A model generated the notes under the pieces. That model was given only the letters and a program-made list of their open reading frames with translations, was not told where the DNA came from and did not search any database. The translations under genes and the position numbers were made by a program. A stretch of DNA of 34,573 nucleotides from Paraburkholderia elongata (GTDB lineage Bacteria > Pseudomonadota > Gammaproteobacteria > Burkholderiales > Burkholderiaceae), in contig NZ_WOEZ01000121.1 of assembly GCF_013177735.1 (NCBI RefSeq), positions 1 to 34,573 of the forward strand, given 5' to 3'. Of this stretch, positions 16,685 through 26,124 are shown one piece after another (position 1 is the first letter of the stretch; each line of letters opens with the position of its first letter).

Positions 16685-17695
16685 TTACGGTGCTCCTTTG
16701 TGCGCGGTTGCGCCACCGTCTCGTTGACCCGCACTCCGGTGCATGTCGCGAAAGTCGCTCGGAGACTGACCGACTGACTGACGAAACCGCCTCGAAAAAT
16801 AGGCTTCATCGCTATAGCCGACTAGAAACGCAATGTCCTTGATGCGCCGGTTGTCGTTTGCCAACAGATCCTTTGCACGTACGATGCGTCGCTCGGTCAC
16901 CCACTCGACAAATGTCCGGCCCGTCTCTTTCTTGATCAGATGCGCAAGATAGTTCGGCGATAGAAACGCAGCAGCGGCGGCAGAGCTCAGAGATAGTGCG
17001 GCGCTCGCGAGATGTGCGTTGACATGACGGTCCACGCGAACCAGAGCTTCTCGTCGGCCGAGTCTTTGGACGTTACGCGAGGAAAGCCGAAGTAGCTGAT
17101 CCGCGTGTCGCTGGCATACGATCCCGATAAGCTGAAGAAGGTATCCGCGCAAAAGAGCGGTCGAACCGAAGCGCCGCGTCTCATTGACCTCCAGCATGCG
17201 TGACAGAACCGCCTTGATTTCGGCGAGATCGGCGTCCTCCAGAATGAAGTCGATGTACTCCTGAAGCCTGAATGGGGCGAGTTCGGGCGCCTGCATGATC
17301 GACACATCCTCGAGGTCCAGGGGATCCGCGATTCCGTCCGTATTGGCGCGTAGAAACGCTTGCGTGAAGTTGATGACAATGAAGCGCGAATGCGCGGGGT
17401 GCGGTATCAGATGCAAGCGATGCGGCAGGATAAAGGCGACCGCACCCGCAGGAAAGGGCCGGCGTACTCCGCCAATATGCTGTTCGGTGTCTCCGCCGAG
17501 GTTGATCTGAATCTGAAAATATTCGTGCTTGTGCGGCTCTTCAATCGCGGGGCGCGAGGCCTGGTCGCGTATGTAGAAATCGAGGCGATCGCTTCGCTCG
17601 GGCATCGCATAGGTGCGTGATACCGCCACCGGTAAAGCCTTCTTCGCTAGCAAACCAATTTTCCTGAACACGGGGCTTCCGGTAGTGACACGCAC
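16685..17695 (-). CDS. AraC-family transcriptional regulator
   Basis: A regulator with an N-terminal cupin-type sensing domain (HKHEYFQIQINLGGDTEQHIGG...) and a C-terminal double helix-turn-helix. The C-terminal HTH reads IKDIAFLVGYSDEAYFSRRFRQSVGQSPSDFR, the standard AraC/XylS signature; the first HTH is around AAAAFLSPNYLAHLIKKETG. The start is uncertain. The frame is open to 17950, GTG 17695 gives 337 residues and keeps VFRKIGLLAKKALPVAVSRTYAMPERSDRL, which looks like coding sequence; ATG 17608 is shorter. It probably controls the adjacent FAH gene, and perhaps uptake or catabolism of a linked acid. A transposase remnant ends 227 nt upstream. Confidence 0.87.
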   Translation of the reverse strand: MRVTTGSPVFRKIGLLAKKALPVAVSRTYAMPERSDRLDFYIRDQASRPAIEEPHKHEYFQIQINLGGDTEQHIGGVRRPFPAGAVAFILPHRLHLIPHPAHSRFIVINFTQAFLRANTDGIADPLDLEDVSIMQAPELAPFRLQEYIDFILEDADLAEIKAVLSRMLEVNETRRFGSTALLRGYLLQLIGIVCQRHADQLLRLSSRNVQRLGRREALVRVDRHVNAHLASAALSLSSAAAAAFLSPNYLAHLIKKETGRTFVEWVTERRIVRAKDLLANDNRRIKDIAFLVGYSDEAYFSRRFRQSVGQSPSDFRDMHRSAGQRDGGATAHKGAP

Positions 17696-17921
17696 TGAAT
17701 CGAAGACATCGATTGCAGCTCGGCGAGCGAAAGCGCTATCGACGATTAAAGCCAGGGAAAGCGCGATTTTATTCGGCGCGTTGGCGGGGTGCTCGATTCC
17801 GCACGAGTGAAGGCCAGACCGGTGGCGAGTTTGGAGATGAAAGCAGAGAGGAAGTACATGAATGGAGGGGTCCGGTTCAAATATCTGGTTTGTGCGAGGA
17901 ACGGCTTGCCGGTAAGTCACC

Positions 17922-18183
17922 TCATCGTGCATTAAGGAGGGCCTCACCAAACGGCGGATGCAGTGGTTTCCTTAAAGCCTGGTTCCGCAAAGTCGAATTG
18001 TCCTTTGCAGACGCGGTGAGCCAGTTCGACGCCGGCAATGACGATTGCAGCGTTGCTGAACCGTTTGAAGCCGAACATGACGTTCGTGCTGGATTTGCCG
18101 TTGCGATGGTGCTGCTCGATGACGCCTGCTGAGGCGCTTCCTCGCTGCCGTACGACATACTCTATCAGACCATAAGTCGTCAT
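17922..18183 (-). mobile_element. IS6-family transposase remnant
   Basis: The minus-strand frame includes IEQHHRNGKSSTNVMFGFKRF and AGVELAHRVCKGQFDFAEPG, then TTASAVW, the C-terminal part of IS6-family DDE transposases (usual pattern NxIEQDHR...GFKxFxxAAxTIAGxELxHRIRKGQF). Only the last 65 or so of about 235 residues are recognisable (roughly 17922-18125). The end is shifted: ASAVW stops in one frame, and GEALLNAR continues in the next to a stop at 17922. No DDE residues remain except the terminal HHR region, and I found no convincing terminal inverted repeats. It is a decayed, inactive fragment. Confidence 0.7.
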
Positions 18184-18364
18184 GTGAAGATGTACCGCTG
18201 TGAAGCGGTGGGCACAGGAAAATCATGAAGGCCAAACCAAGGGATGTTGCGGTCTCGCAACGTTTGCTCTGTAGCCTGTTTCCTGGCGAGGCGGCATCGA
18301 AAATGTACTTGGTCAAATCACGCAGATGCGGATAACGGCAATGGTTAGATACGAAATCCTCGTT

Positions 18365-18463
18365 TCAGCGATTTGGATACGCTATGGTCCTAATCATCAC
18401 GGCAAGCGCAGTCGCCACGACGACAAGGAAGCCAAACATGTAGAAAAGCACGATGGTCATCAT
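18365..18463 (-). CDS. small single-helix membrane protein, hypothetical
   Basis: A 32-residue frame: MMTIVLFYMFGFLVVVATAL followed by AVMIRTIAYPNR. It is one long hydrophobic segment with a basic C-terminal tail, as in small inner-membrane proteins. It is preceded by a very strong purine-rich site (GGAGGAGCAGAGG) directly before two ATGs (18463 and 18460). I do not recognise a family; it does not look like CydX or KdpF. No neighbouring gene within 450 nt on the same strand gives a functional hint. Confidence 0.55.
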   Translation of the reverse strand: MMTIVLFYMFGFLVVVATALAVMIRTIAYPNR

Positions 18464-18935
18464 CCTCTGCTCCTCCTTCAGATATGCCGAAATTGCGGCG
18501 GCCACCAACGGCCGACAGAACGGGCCACGCTGCGCGCAGCAGGTCCACGGCCCAAGCCGCGAGACGAACGGTGAGCATCAATCGTCAAGAAACTGAATTT
18601 AAGTTCGCGTATTGACCAGAACGAACTGGTGATCAGCAAGACTGACTATGTCAGGCGCATCGCGCCAGCACATTGGCCCTGAGAACAAGATACAGGTCCG
18701 AGGCACACGAAACCATTCTACGAACGGTTCGAACGCCTGTGCAGGTGGATAGAAACCTCATACCCGCGTATATCTCGCACAATTGCTCGAAGCGATGAAA
18801 TGTGTCCTTCGCAATGAAATTCACGGTGCGGGGAGCAGGCGCATGTTGATGGAGCAATCCATCATAAGACGATATGGAATACTATCTACAGCGCGGCCCG
18901 GCACGACGGCAGTCTTCTGACGAACTGGCAGCGCG
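18464..18935. other. stretch without a recognisable gene
   Basis: Only short, unconvincing frames are present. The leader of the 32-residue ORF occupies the left edge and the 3' end of the receiver gene the right. No RNA gene or strong terminator is seen. Confidence 0.5.
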
Positions 18936-19304
18936 CTATGGCCGACCCAGCGCAAAATTGAGCAATCGCTCGACAGTTGTGGCATCAACGGGCTTCGCGA
19001 GGAAAGGGAGTGCGCCTCTGGCCTGGATTTTGGCTTCAAGGGCAGCAGTCGGGAATCCCGTGATGAAAATGGTCGGGATTGTGTACCCGAGGGCCAGCAG
19101 GCGGTCGTGCATTTCGATTCCGGACAAGCCCGGCATCCGTATATCCGAAATCAGGCATGACGTTTCGCCGATTAACCCTGATCCCAGAAATTCTTCCGCC
19201 GATGCAAACACTCGTACCTGCCGCCCTAACGAACGAACCAGGCTCGCGGTCGCCAACCGGGCACCCTCATCGTCATCGACGATAGAAATAATTTGAGAAG
19301 ACAC
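18936..19304 (-). CDS. single-domain response regulator (receiver only)
   Basis: A 122-residue CheY/FixJ-type receiver with no output domain. The acidic pocket is IVDDDEG, the phosphoacceptor Asp is in CLISDIRMPGLSG, the conserved Thr is in IFITGFP and the Lys is in FLAKPVD. Such proteins act as phosphate relays or sinks, or by protein contact. It lies downstream of the giant sensor kinase on the same strand (161-nt gap) and is probably its partner. GTG 19304 gives a normal-length receiver; a GTG at 19346 falls inside a hairpin and is less likely. No clear ribosome site was found, so the start is uncertain. Confidence 0.85.
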   Translation of the reverse strand: MSSQIISIVDDDEGARLATASLVRSLGRQVRVFASAEEFLGSGLIGETSCLISDIRMPGLSGIEMHDRLLALGYTIPTIFITGFPTAALEAKIQARGALPFLAKPVDATTVERLLNFALGRP

Positions 19305-19335
19305 AAGCGACAAGTCTCGACACACTAGAAGCGGA

Positions 19336-19363
19336 GCATGCCACACGGAATTGTGTGGCGTGC
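19336..19363. promoter_or_regulatory. 11-bp stem-loop ahead of the receiver gene
   Basis: GCATGCCACAC and GTGTGGCGTGC pair over 11 bp (one G-U) around a GGAATT loop, in the gap between the sensor kinase and the receiver gene. No T run follows on the minus strand, so it may be an mRNA processing/stability element or a protein-binding dyad rather than a terminator. Confidence 0.5.
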
Positions 19364-19465
19364 GATTCGAATTAATCGTAGCTTGGAACCCGCCGAATGG
19401 AAATGATACGAATGTATAAGCGGTTCACGAGCGTAGTGTCGATCCGGAAGCGCGCTGTTTCGCCT

Positions 19466-22400
19466 TCAAGACGCGCCCTCGCCAATTGAAGGCAGGCTAA
19501 GCTGGAACACGGCCCCGTGCCCGGCATTATTGGACGCCCACACCTGTCCTCCGTGGGCTTCGATGATCGAACGGCAGATTGACAATCCCATGCCCATTCC
19601 GTCGGCCTTCGTGGTGAAGAAAGCGTCGAACAGTCGATTTGCGTTTTCCGGATCGATACCCGGCCCAGAGTCCTGTACAGCGACCACCACGTGCCCATCG
19701 CTATCCCGATGGGACTCGATCAGTAGTTCACGTGGGTCGTCGCCGATGTCAGCCATCGCCTGGATACCGTTTATGACCAGATTGATGAGCACTTGCTGAA
19801 GCTGGACCCGATCGCCGAGCAACGGAGGCAACCCGGAGGCGAGCTCGAGGCGCAACGAAACACGATGATTTAAGACTTCGCGCCGAACCAGGGATACAAC
19901 GTCATTGACCACATCGTTGAGTTCCAGTCGCGTCTTCCGCGGGGTAGCCTTCTTGGTGAGCGTGCGGATACGCCGGACAATTTCGCTCGCGCGCCTACCT
20001 TCGGCGATCATATGCTCCACGCAGGCCCGTACCTCTTCCGGCTGCGGCTTCCTGTGACCGAGCCATCGCAGGCAGGCTTCGCCACTGGTCACGATCGCAC
20101 CGAGCGGCTGGCCTACTTCGTGGGCGATGGATGCACTCAGTTCCCCAAGAGTTGTTACGCGAGTTGCATGAGCCAGTTCCACCTGCAGCGCCTGCAACTG
20201 CTCCTCCGCTCGCGTGGCCGCGGTCCGCCGCGCTGCGAGTTCCGCCTCGGCCTCCTTCTGTTCGGTCAGGTCGAGTACGAACCCCACGCCGTGTTCCTGC
20301 GAACCTTCCACTAGCGCGCCGCCGAGCAGAACCGGGACGCGGCGGCCGTCCTTGCGGATATATTCCTTCTCATAGGACTGGCAACTCCCGCGCTGCCGGA
20401 CTTCTTCGAGCGCCTGCTCATCGGCGGCGCGATACTCCGGTGGCGACATGGTGGCCCATTGAACCTGGCCTGACAGCAGATCTTCTCGCGAATAGCCTAC
20501 GATCCGAAGAAACGCGTCGTTAGCGTCGTTGACGATACCCGCCATGTTCCAGAAGAACACTCCGATGATGTTCGACTCGACGAGTCGCCGGATGCGTGCT
20601 TCCCGCTCGCGCAGTTCCTCCTCCGCGAGCTTGCGTTCGCTGTTCTCCCGCTGCAGATCCGCATAGAGCAGCGCGTTCTCCAGCGAGATCGCCGCCTGGG
20701 AGGCCAGTAGTTCCAGCACGGACACACGTTCGGGCGTGAACGCATGCGTGGCCAGGTTGTTCTCCAGATACAACAGGCCGATCAACGCAGAGCGCCGCAT
20801 GATCGGCATGCACAACACTGACTTCGGTTGCCGGCGGGCGAAGTAGTCATCTGCCGCAAAGGGATTCGATTGCATTGCATCCGTCAGCAATACCCGCTCC
20901 TGGCAGCGCCGCACGTAGTTGGTGATGGACGCGGGCAGCACCGATTCGCGTATGGACGATTCCGGCAACGCCCGTGCGGGCAGCGCCCGGCCCAGATGCC
21001 GCCGTACCTGGATCGTCTGCTGGTCGACGCTCGCTTCGGCCGCGAGGACCAGGCTCTCGTTGCGTGCGAGCAGCAAATGGCAGGTCTGCGCCCCGGCATT
21101 TTCAAGCAGGATGTGCATCAGCGTGTCGACGAGATCCTCGAGCACGATCTGGCCAGAGATGGCCTGTGAGGCCTTGGTGACCGACAGCAGATCCAGTTGT
21201 TCAACTTTGCCGAACGCAGTGGTCGCCGATAAAGCCGGTTCTTCGCGCAGTTGCGGGGCGCGCGCGTCGATCTGCCTGACCTTGCCGTCGGCGCCCCAGC
21301 GCGCAAAGCAGTCACGCGCCTTTCGCATATATGTGTCGGCAATTGTCTCGAATCCACGCGTTCGGTAGAACGCCGATGCGCGCTCATAAGCGATTGCCTC
21401 GTTCTGGACGAAGTGGTGCTCGCGTGCCGATCGAATGGCCTGTTCGTAAAGCCGCATGGCGTCGGAGTCGTGCCCCTCGAGTCGGGCAATCTCCGCGGCT
21501 ATCAGCGCGGCGCGGTTCGTGAAATTCTCGGGGCAATTGTTCGCCCACGTCTGGAGTTGCTTATAGTGAGCGGACAGCGCGTCCAGATGCCTGGGTCGTT
21601 CGTCAGCCGGTACCGAATCGCAGTGCGCTGCGCGCGCCAGTGCGTCATAGTAATGATATTCCGCCACCTCGAAACAGAATGGCGATGTCCACAGCAACAG
21701 TTCAGCATTCGATGCCGCCGCGATGGCGCAAGCGTAGTCACCCGCATGGAAACGCGCTTGCAACTTGCGGATCCAATACCAGCAAGCGACAAGTGCCAGC
21801 CCCGGATCTGCGCCCAAATGCTGCTCGAACCGGTCTTCGTCGAATGCAGCATCGTTGAAGGAGCCGAAATCGGGCGTCAGACCGCGGAGTGCCTTGATCA
21901 GCCTGAGTTGCGCAGTCATGACGTCGGCGACGAATTCGAACCGCATTTTGCATGCGAGCTCGAGGCCGATTTCGGCTTCTCGCTGCACATCGCCGAGCGG
22001 ATCTCCGGCGCCTAGAAGATTGGTGATCAGGTTGTTGCCGCAATAGCCCGAGAACGTGAGGTCGCCGGTTTGGTTGGCCGTGTCAAAAGCGAGCCGCAGT
22101 GGGGCGCGACCCGAACGTATGTGCGTCGTCCAGGGAACGATGAAGGCGCCAAAGCACGCGTAGACGCGGGCTTTGAAGCGATCCATCCCGTGCTTCTCGA
22201 CGAGATCGACGCCGAGCTTGCCAAACCGGAACCCGGTCCGGTAATCGCCGAATTGCGGCCCGAGCGTCATGCCGAGCATGACATAGGCGAATCCCGATCC
22301 GTCGGTGTTTCCATGCTCGAGGCTCAGATTCGCCATGCGGCTGGCGATAAGACAATACAGGTTCATGTCGGTGGCATGGGCTGGCGGCTGGACGGCTGTT

Positions 22401-25063
22401 AGCACGTCCAGGGTGGCGCGGCAGACGGGATCGGTCATCAAAGGCAAATCGAGAAGCTGCTCGATCGAGCGGTCGCCCATCCGTTGCCACAATTGCTCGT
22501 ACTCCTGTTGCACCTCCTCCTTCCGCGGGTGCGCCGACCACGTGACCCCGACGGCACGGAGATATTCGAGGCTCACTTCAACGGCACGGTCGGCTTGTCC
22601 CGCGTTCATATAAAGTGCCATGCGCAGGCATGCGACGGCGGCCTTATCGATGAGGTTCGCGGCGCGGTGTGAAAGCATCGACAGTCGTTGTTCCGCCGTC
22701 GTCAGGTAGCCGGTCAGGAATTCGCATTCGGCACGCTGAAAACCGAGCGAGAACGTGAGCGCATCGTGCCGGTTCGTATCATCCTCTGCCGCTAGTGCGT
22801 GGCCGGCAGTGAAGTAGGCCAGTGCCGATGCGTAAGCCGTCGCTGCCTTGGCACGCATGCCAGCGGTGAGATTAAGTTCAGCTACGCGCTCACGCTCCTC
22901 CTGTGCCGTGATCAGCGCGGCGCCCCGGTTGAACTGGTTCGCCACATCGAACAGATGCTCGGCGAGCTCGTCGGCCGTCATGCTCGAGAGGAGCACGCGA
23001 CCGATGCGCAGGTGTACTTCACTGCGGCGTCCTTCGGGAATCAGTGAATAAGCCGCTTGCTGGATCCGGTCGTGCAGGAACTTACCGCTGCCGTGGGTGC
23101 GCAAGATCAAATTTTCGCGCACCGCAGGCGCAAGGTGTTGCTCAACCTCGGCTTGGCCGCTGACCAGCGCGAGAATCCGCAGGTCGAACTTGTTGCCGAG
23201 GCAAGCGGCCAACTGCAGCGCTTCCTGTGCCGTGATCGGCAGTTGCCGTAACTTGCCCAGCATCAGATCGACGACGTTGTCGGCAAAGTCTTTCGCTTTG
23301 ATCTGTTCCAGGTCCCATCGCCATGCCTGGATCTTTGCATCACGCCGTAGCAACCCCTCCTTGTGCAACGCATCCAGGAACTGGATAAAGAAAAACGGGT
23401 TGCTCTCGGTGCGTTCGCAGATGAGCTGTGTGAGCGGCTCGCAGGACGCGGGTGGCGCATGCAGCGTGTCGACCACCAACTGGTTCAGATGCGTGGCGGA
23501 TAAGGGCGCGAGCTGAATGTCGACCACCGGCGTGCCGCTGTGATGGATCGCATAGAGGCTCTTCATAAGTGGATGCGCCCCGCTCACTTCGTTGTCGCGA
23601 TAGGCGCCGATCAGCAGCAGATAACAGGTGTCTGGGTGGGTGAGCAGGTGCTCGACGAGCGCCAGGCTGGCTGGGTCGATCCACTGCAGGTCGTCCAGGA
23701 AGAGGACCAGCGGGTGTGCCTTGCTCGTGAACACTGTCACGAATTGCCGGAAGACCAGGCGGAACCGGTTTTGAGCCTCCGTTGGCGGCAGCGCCGGAAC
23801 CGGAGCTTGCGTGCCGATGATCAACTCGACTTTGGGCAGCACATCGAGGATGAGCTGGCCATTGACCCCGACCGCAGCCTGCAGTTGTTGCCGCCAGCCG
23901 GCGATGCGTGCTGCACTTTCGGCCAGCAATTGCTGCACCAACTCGCCAAACGCTTGCGTAAGGGTGGCATAGGGAATGTCTCGCTGGTACTGATCGAACT
24001 TGCCCGAAATGAAGTAGCCGCGCTTCGCGATAATCGGCTTGTGCAAGGCGTCGACCAGCGCCGACTTGCCGATGCCCGAGTACCCGAAAACGGTCGCAAG
24101 CGCCGCCCGGCCGGTGGCCGCCACGAGTTCGAATACACCGAGGAGCATATTCGACTCCTGATCGCGTCCGTACAGTCTGTGTGGAATCTGGAAGCGATCC
24201 GATAGATCGTCCGTGCCGAGCAGGAACGGCTCGATCCGGCCGGAGGCGCGCCATTGCGCCAGACAGCGGTCAAGATCGGATTGCACTCCACGCATGCTTT
24301 GGTAACGATCCTCCGGTAGTTTGGCCAGTAGTTTCATCACGATGTCCGACACCGGTTGCGGCACCGCGGGCGTGATGTCGCACGGCGGCGGCGGCATACG
24401 GGCGATATGGCAATGCGCCCATTCCAGCGGATCGCTCGCCTGGAACGGCAACTGACCGGTCAGCATGCGATAGAGCACCACGCCCATCGAATAGCAATCG
24501 GTCCGGTAATCTACCGGACGATTCATGCGGCCGGTTTGCTCGGGGGACATGTACGCCCACTCGCCCACGGATACGACAACGTCCTCTGGCGAGACGGTGT
24601 GTTCCTGGGTCGTCGCGAGGCTGAAATCCACCAGCAGAACATTGCCAGTTTCTGGCGCGACCAGAATATTGGCCGGCCGCAAATCTCGATGGATGACGTG
24701 AGCGGTATCGATGCCCGCCAATGCATCGGCCAGGTGATGGGCGATAACCAGGCAACCAGCCAGGTCCGGGCGTGGGCCGCAGCCCAAAACGGTCTCGAGC
24801 GACTCGCCTGAGAAGTCTTCCAGGACCAACGCCAGGCGTCCGCGCTCATCGATCAGGGCAAGCGGTTTGGCAATGCCCGCGACTTTCAACGTTCGAAGGA
24901 GCAGGTATTCGCGCTTAAGACGAGCGGATTGAGCTGCGCCGGCGTGTTCAGGAAGGAGCTTCAGAAGCACCGGCATCCCATCCGTCAGGCGGCGTGCACG
25001 GTAGAGGTCTGATCCCGTTGTCATGTAGACCCGATCAATGGTCTGACAATTCGCGATAATCAT
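19466..25063 (-). CDS. Ser/Thr kinase-AAA ATPase-GAF-PAS-histidine kinase fusion sensor
   Basis: A 1865-residue multidomain sensor. Domains in order: a Ser/Thr-kinase-like domain (5-270) with Lys35, HRDLRPANILV at 125-135 and DFS (D146) for DFG; an AAA_16-type ATPase (from about 295) with GYSGIGKS (327-334) and Walker B LVLFLDD (452-458), followed by a long helical repeat-like region to about 1270; a GAF domain (about 1300-1450); a PAS domain (about 1490-1605); a coiled linker; and a histidine kinase with His1648 (SIAHEVGQPL), N-box (LINLVINGIQA), DSGPGID and GMGMGLSICRS. No membrane segment is visible, so it is probably cytosolic. ATG 25063 (GGGGGG 3 nt upstream) precedes the kinase fold. 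It is divergent from a FixJ-type regulator and followed by a lone receiver. Ligand unknown. Confidence 0.92.
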   Translation of the reverse strand: MIIANCQTIDRVYMTTGSDLYRARRLTDGMPVLLKLLPEHAGAAQSARLKREYLLLRTLKVAGIAKPLALIDERGRLALVLEDFSGESLETVLGCGPRPDLAGCLVIAHHLADALAGIDTAHVIHRDLRPANILVAPETGNVLLVDFSLATTQEHTVSPEDVVVSVGEWAYMSPEQTGRMNRPVDYRTDCYSMGVVLYRMLTGQLPFQASDPLEWAHCHIARMPPPPCDITPAVPQPVSDIVMKLLAKLPEDRYQSMRGVQSDLDRCLAQWRASGRIEPFLLGTDDLSDRFQIPHRLYGRDQESNMLLGVFELVAATGRAALATVFGYSGIGKSALVDALHKPIIAKRGYFISGKFDQYQRDIPYATLTQAFGELVQQLLAESAARIAGWRQQLQAAVGVNGQLILDVLPKVELIIGTQAPVPALPPTEAQNRFRLVFRQFVTVFTSKAHPLVLFLDDLQWIDPASLALVEHLLTHPDTCYLLLIGAYRDNEVSGAHPLMKSLYAIHHSGTPVVDIQLAPLSATHLNQLVVDTLHAPPASCEPLTQLICERTESNPFFFIQFLDALHKEGLLRRDAKIQAWRWDLEQIKAKDFADNVVDLMLGKLRQLPITAQEALQLAACLGNKFDLRILALVSGQAEVEQHLAPAVRENLILRTHGSGKFLHDRIQQAAYSLIPEGRRSEVHLRIGRVLLSSMTADELAEHLFDVANQFNRGAALITAQEERERVAELNLTAGMRAKAATAYASALAYFTAGHALAAEDDTNRHDALTFSLGFQRAECEFLTGYLTTAEQRLSMLSHRAANLIDKAAVACLRMALYMNAGQADRAVEVSLEYLRAVGVTWSAHPRKEEVQQEYEQLWQRMGDRSIEQLLDLPLMTDPVCRATLDVLTAVQPPAHATDMNLYCLIASRMANLSLEHGNTDGSGFAYVMLGMTLGPQFGDYRTGFRFGKLGVDLVEKHGMDRFKARVYACFGAFIVPWTTHIRSGRAPLRLAFDTANQTGDLTFSGYCGNNLITNLLGAGDPLGDVQREAEIGLELACKMRFEFVADVMTAQLRLIKALRGLTPDFGSFNDAAFDEDRFEQHLGADPGLALVACWYWIRKLQARFHAGDYACAIAAASNAELLLWTSPFCFEVAEYHYYDALARAAHCDSVPADERPRHLDALSAHYKQLQTWANNCPENFTNRAALIAAEIARLEGHDSDAMRLYEQAIRSAREHHFVQNEAIAYERASAFYRTRGFETIADTYMRKARDCFARWGADGKVRQIDARAPQLREEPALSATTAFGKVEQLDLLSVTKASQAISGQIVLEDLVDTLMHILLENAGAQTCHLLLARNESLVLAAEASVDQQTIQVRRHLGRALPARALPESSIRESVLPASITNYVRRCQERVLLTDAMQSNPFAADDYFARRQPKSVLCMPIMRRSALIGLLYLENNLATHAFTPERVSVLELLASQAAISLENALLYADLQRENSERKLAEEELREREARIRRLVESNIIGVFFWNMAGIVNDANDAFLRIVGYSREDLLSGQVQWATMSPPEYRAADEQALEEVRQRGSCQSYEKEYIRKDGRRVPVLLGGALVEGSQEHGVGFVLDLTEQKEAEAELAARRTAATRAEEQLQALQVELAHATRVTTLGELSASIAHEVGQPLGAIVTSGEACLRWLGHRKPQPEEVRACVEHMIAEGRRASEIVRRIRTLTKKATPRKTRLELNDVVNDVVSLVRREVLNHRVSLRLELASGLPPLLGDRVQLQQVLINLVINGIQAMADIGDDPRELLIESHRDSDGHVVVAVQDSGPGIDPENANRLFDAFFTTKADGMGMGLSICRSIIEAHGGQVWASNNAGHGAVFQLSLPSIGEGAS

Positions 25064-25443
25064 TGTCCCCCCTGACTGCCGGCGACCCGGCCGGACACCT
25101 ACACGTTGCATCCCGCTGTTGAATGGGGCGCAGGCCCGCATGACGTTGGCCTTAGCCAATGTGATCACTTCGTGACCCGCAACGATTTAACAACTAGTTT
25201 ACTCGGTCGCCAATGAGGCGCAGGAGCATTGACAAGTTGATGAGCGTAAGACCAGACGCCATTAGGGGGCGACAATCGTTCAGAAAGCGATCAATGGATT
25301 CTGGGTGAGTTCGGTGAATCCGCGCGAGGCAACGAACCCTTGCTGCAAGCTGTTTGGGATGCAGTGACGCGCGCAACAGTGGGGCGTAAAATGGGTGCAT
25401 ACCAGCGGGGTGCGACTGCATTCCGGCTTCGCGAGGTGTCCAG
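25064..25443. other. divergent intergenic region of the two-component system
   Basis: A 380-bp gap between the sensor kinase and the FixJ-type regulator, presumably carrying both promoters. I see no clear palindrome or consensus promoter pair in it. Confidence 0.4.
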
Positions 25444-26124
25444 ATGACTACTAGACCGACCCGCCGAATGACGGATGAACCCGAAGCAACCGACGGTTCC
25501 GTCATCTACGTTGTCGATGACGACGAGGGAATCCGGCGAGCCCTTGACTTGCTTATGCGCTCCGTAGGTTTGCGTGTCGAAACGTTCGAGTCCCCGGACG
25601 AATTTCTCCGGTTTCCTCACTCCGCGGGACCGAGCTGTCTCATCCTGGACGTGCGACTCCGCGGGAAAAGTGGCATGGCTTTTCACCAGGAAATCGTCAA
25701 TAGCGGCATGCGTATTCCCGTCGTATTCATGACCGGTCATGGAGACATCGAGATGGGGGTGAAGGCAATGAAGGCTGGTGCGCTCGATTTCTTTGCGAAG
25801 CCATTCAAAGACCAGGACATGCTCGACGCAGTTGCTCAGGCCTTGGCGCGAGACAGCGAGCGGCTCGCGGCAGAAGCCGCGTTAGCCGGTCTGCGCGCTT
25901 CGTACCGGTCCCTTTCGCCGCGCGAGAAAGAGGTGATGGGCTTTGTCTTGTCCGGTCTGCTGAACAAGCAGATTGCCTCTGAGATGAACCTGAGCGAGAT
26001 CACGGTCAAGGTCCACCGTGGACAGGTCATGCGAAAAATGAACGCGCGCTCGATGCCGGACCTCGTCCGCAAGGCCGAATCGCTTGGTGTCAAGCCCTGT
26101 CTGCCCGGCGGCCGTCATTGCTGA
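25444..26124 (+). CDS. FixJ/NarL-type response regulator
   Basis: A 226-residue DNA-binding response regulator. The receiver (about 18-135) shows YVVDDDEG, phosphoacceptor Asp in CLILDVRLRGKSG, Thr in VFMTGHG and Lys in FFAKPFKD. The LuxR-type HTH (about 155-215) reads LSPREKEVMGFVLSGLLNKQIASEMNLSEITVKVHRGQVMRKM. This is the FixJ/TodT/StyR arrangement, usually a transcription activator. GAGG lies 7 nt before ATG. It is divergent from the 1865-residue sensor and very probably its cognate regulator. The 18-bp palindrome at 26292-26309, 168 nt past its stop, is a possible target. Confidence 0.93.
   Translation: MTTRPTRRMTDEPEATDGSVIYVVDDDEGIRRALDLLMRSVGLRVETFESPDEFLRFPHSAGPSCLILDVRLRGKSGMAFHQEIVNSGMRIPVVFMTGHGDIEMGVKAMKAGALDFFAKPFKDQDMLDAVAQALARDSERLAAEAALAGLRASYRSLSPREKEVMGFVLSGLLNKQIASEMNLSEITVKVHRGQVMRKMNARSMPDLVRKAESLGVKPCLPGGRHC

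Noticed and set aside
16685..17950. 421-residue version of the AraC regulator
   Set aside because: The extra N-terminal part has no family resemblance and runs up to the transposase remnant; a later start is more likely.
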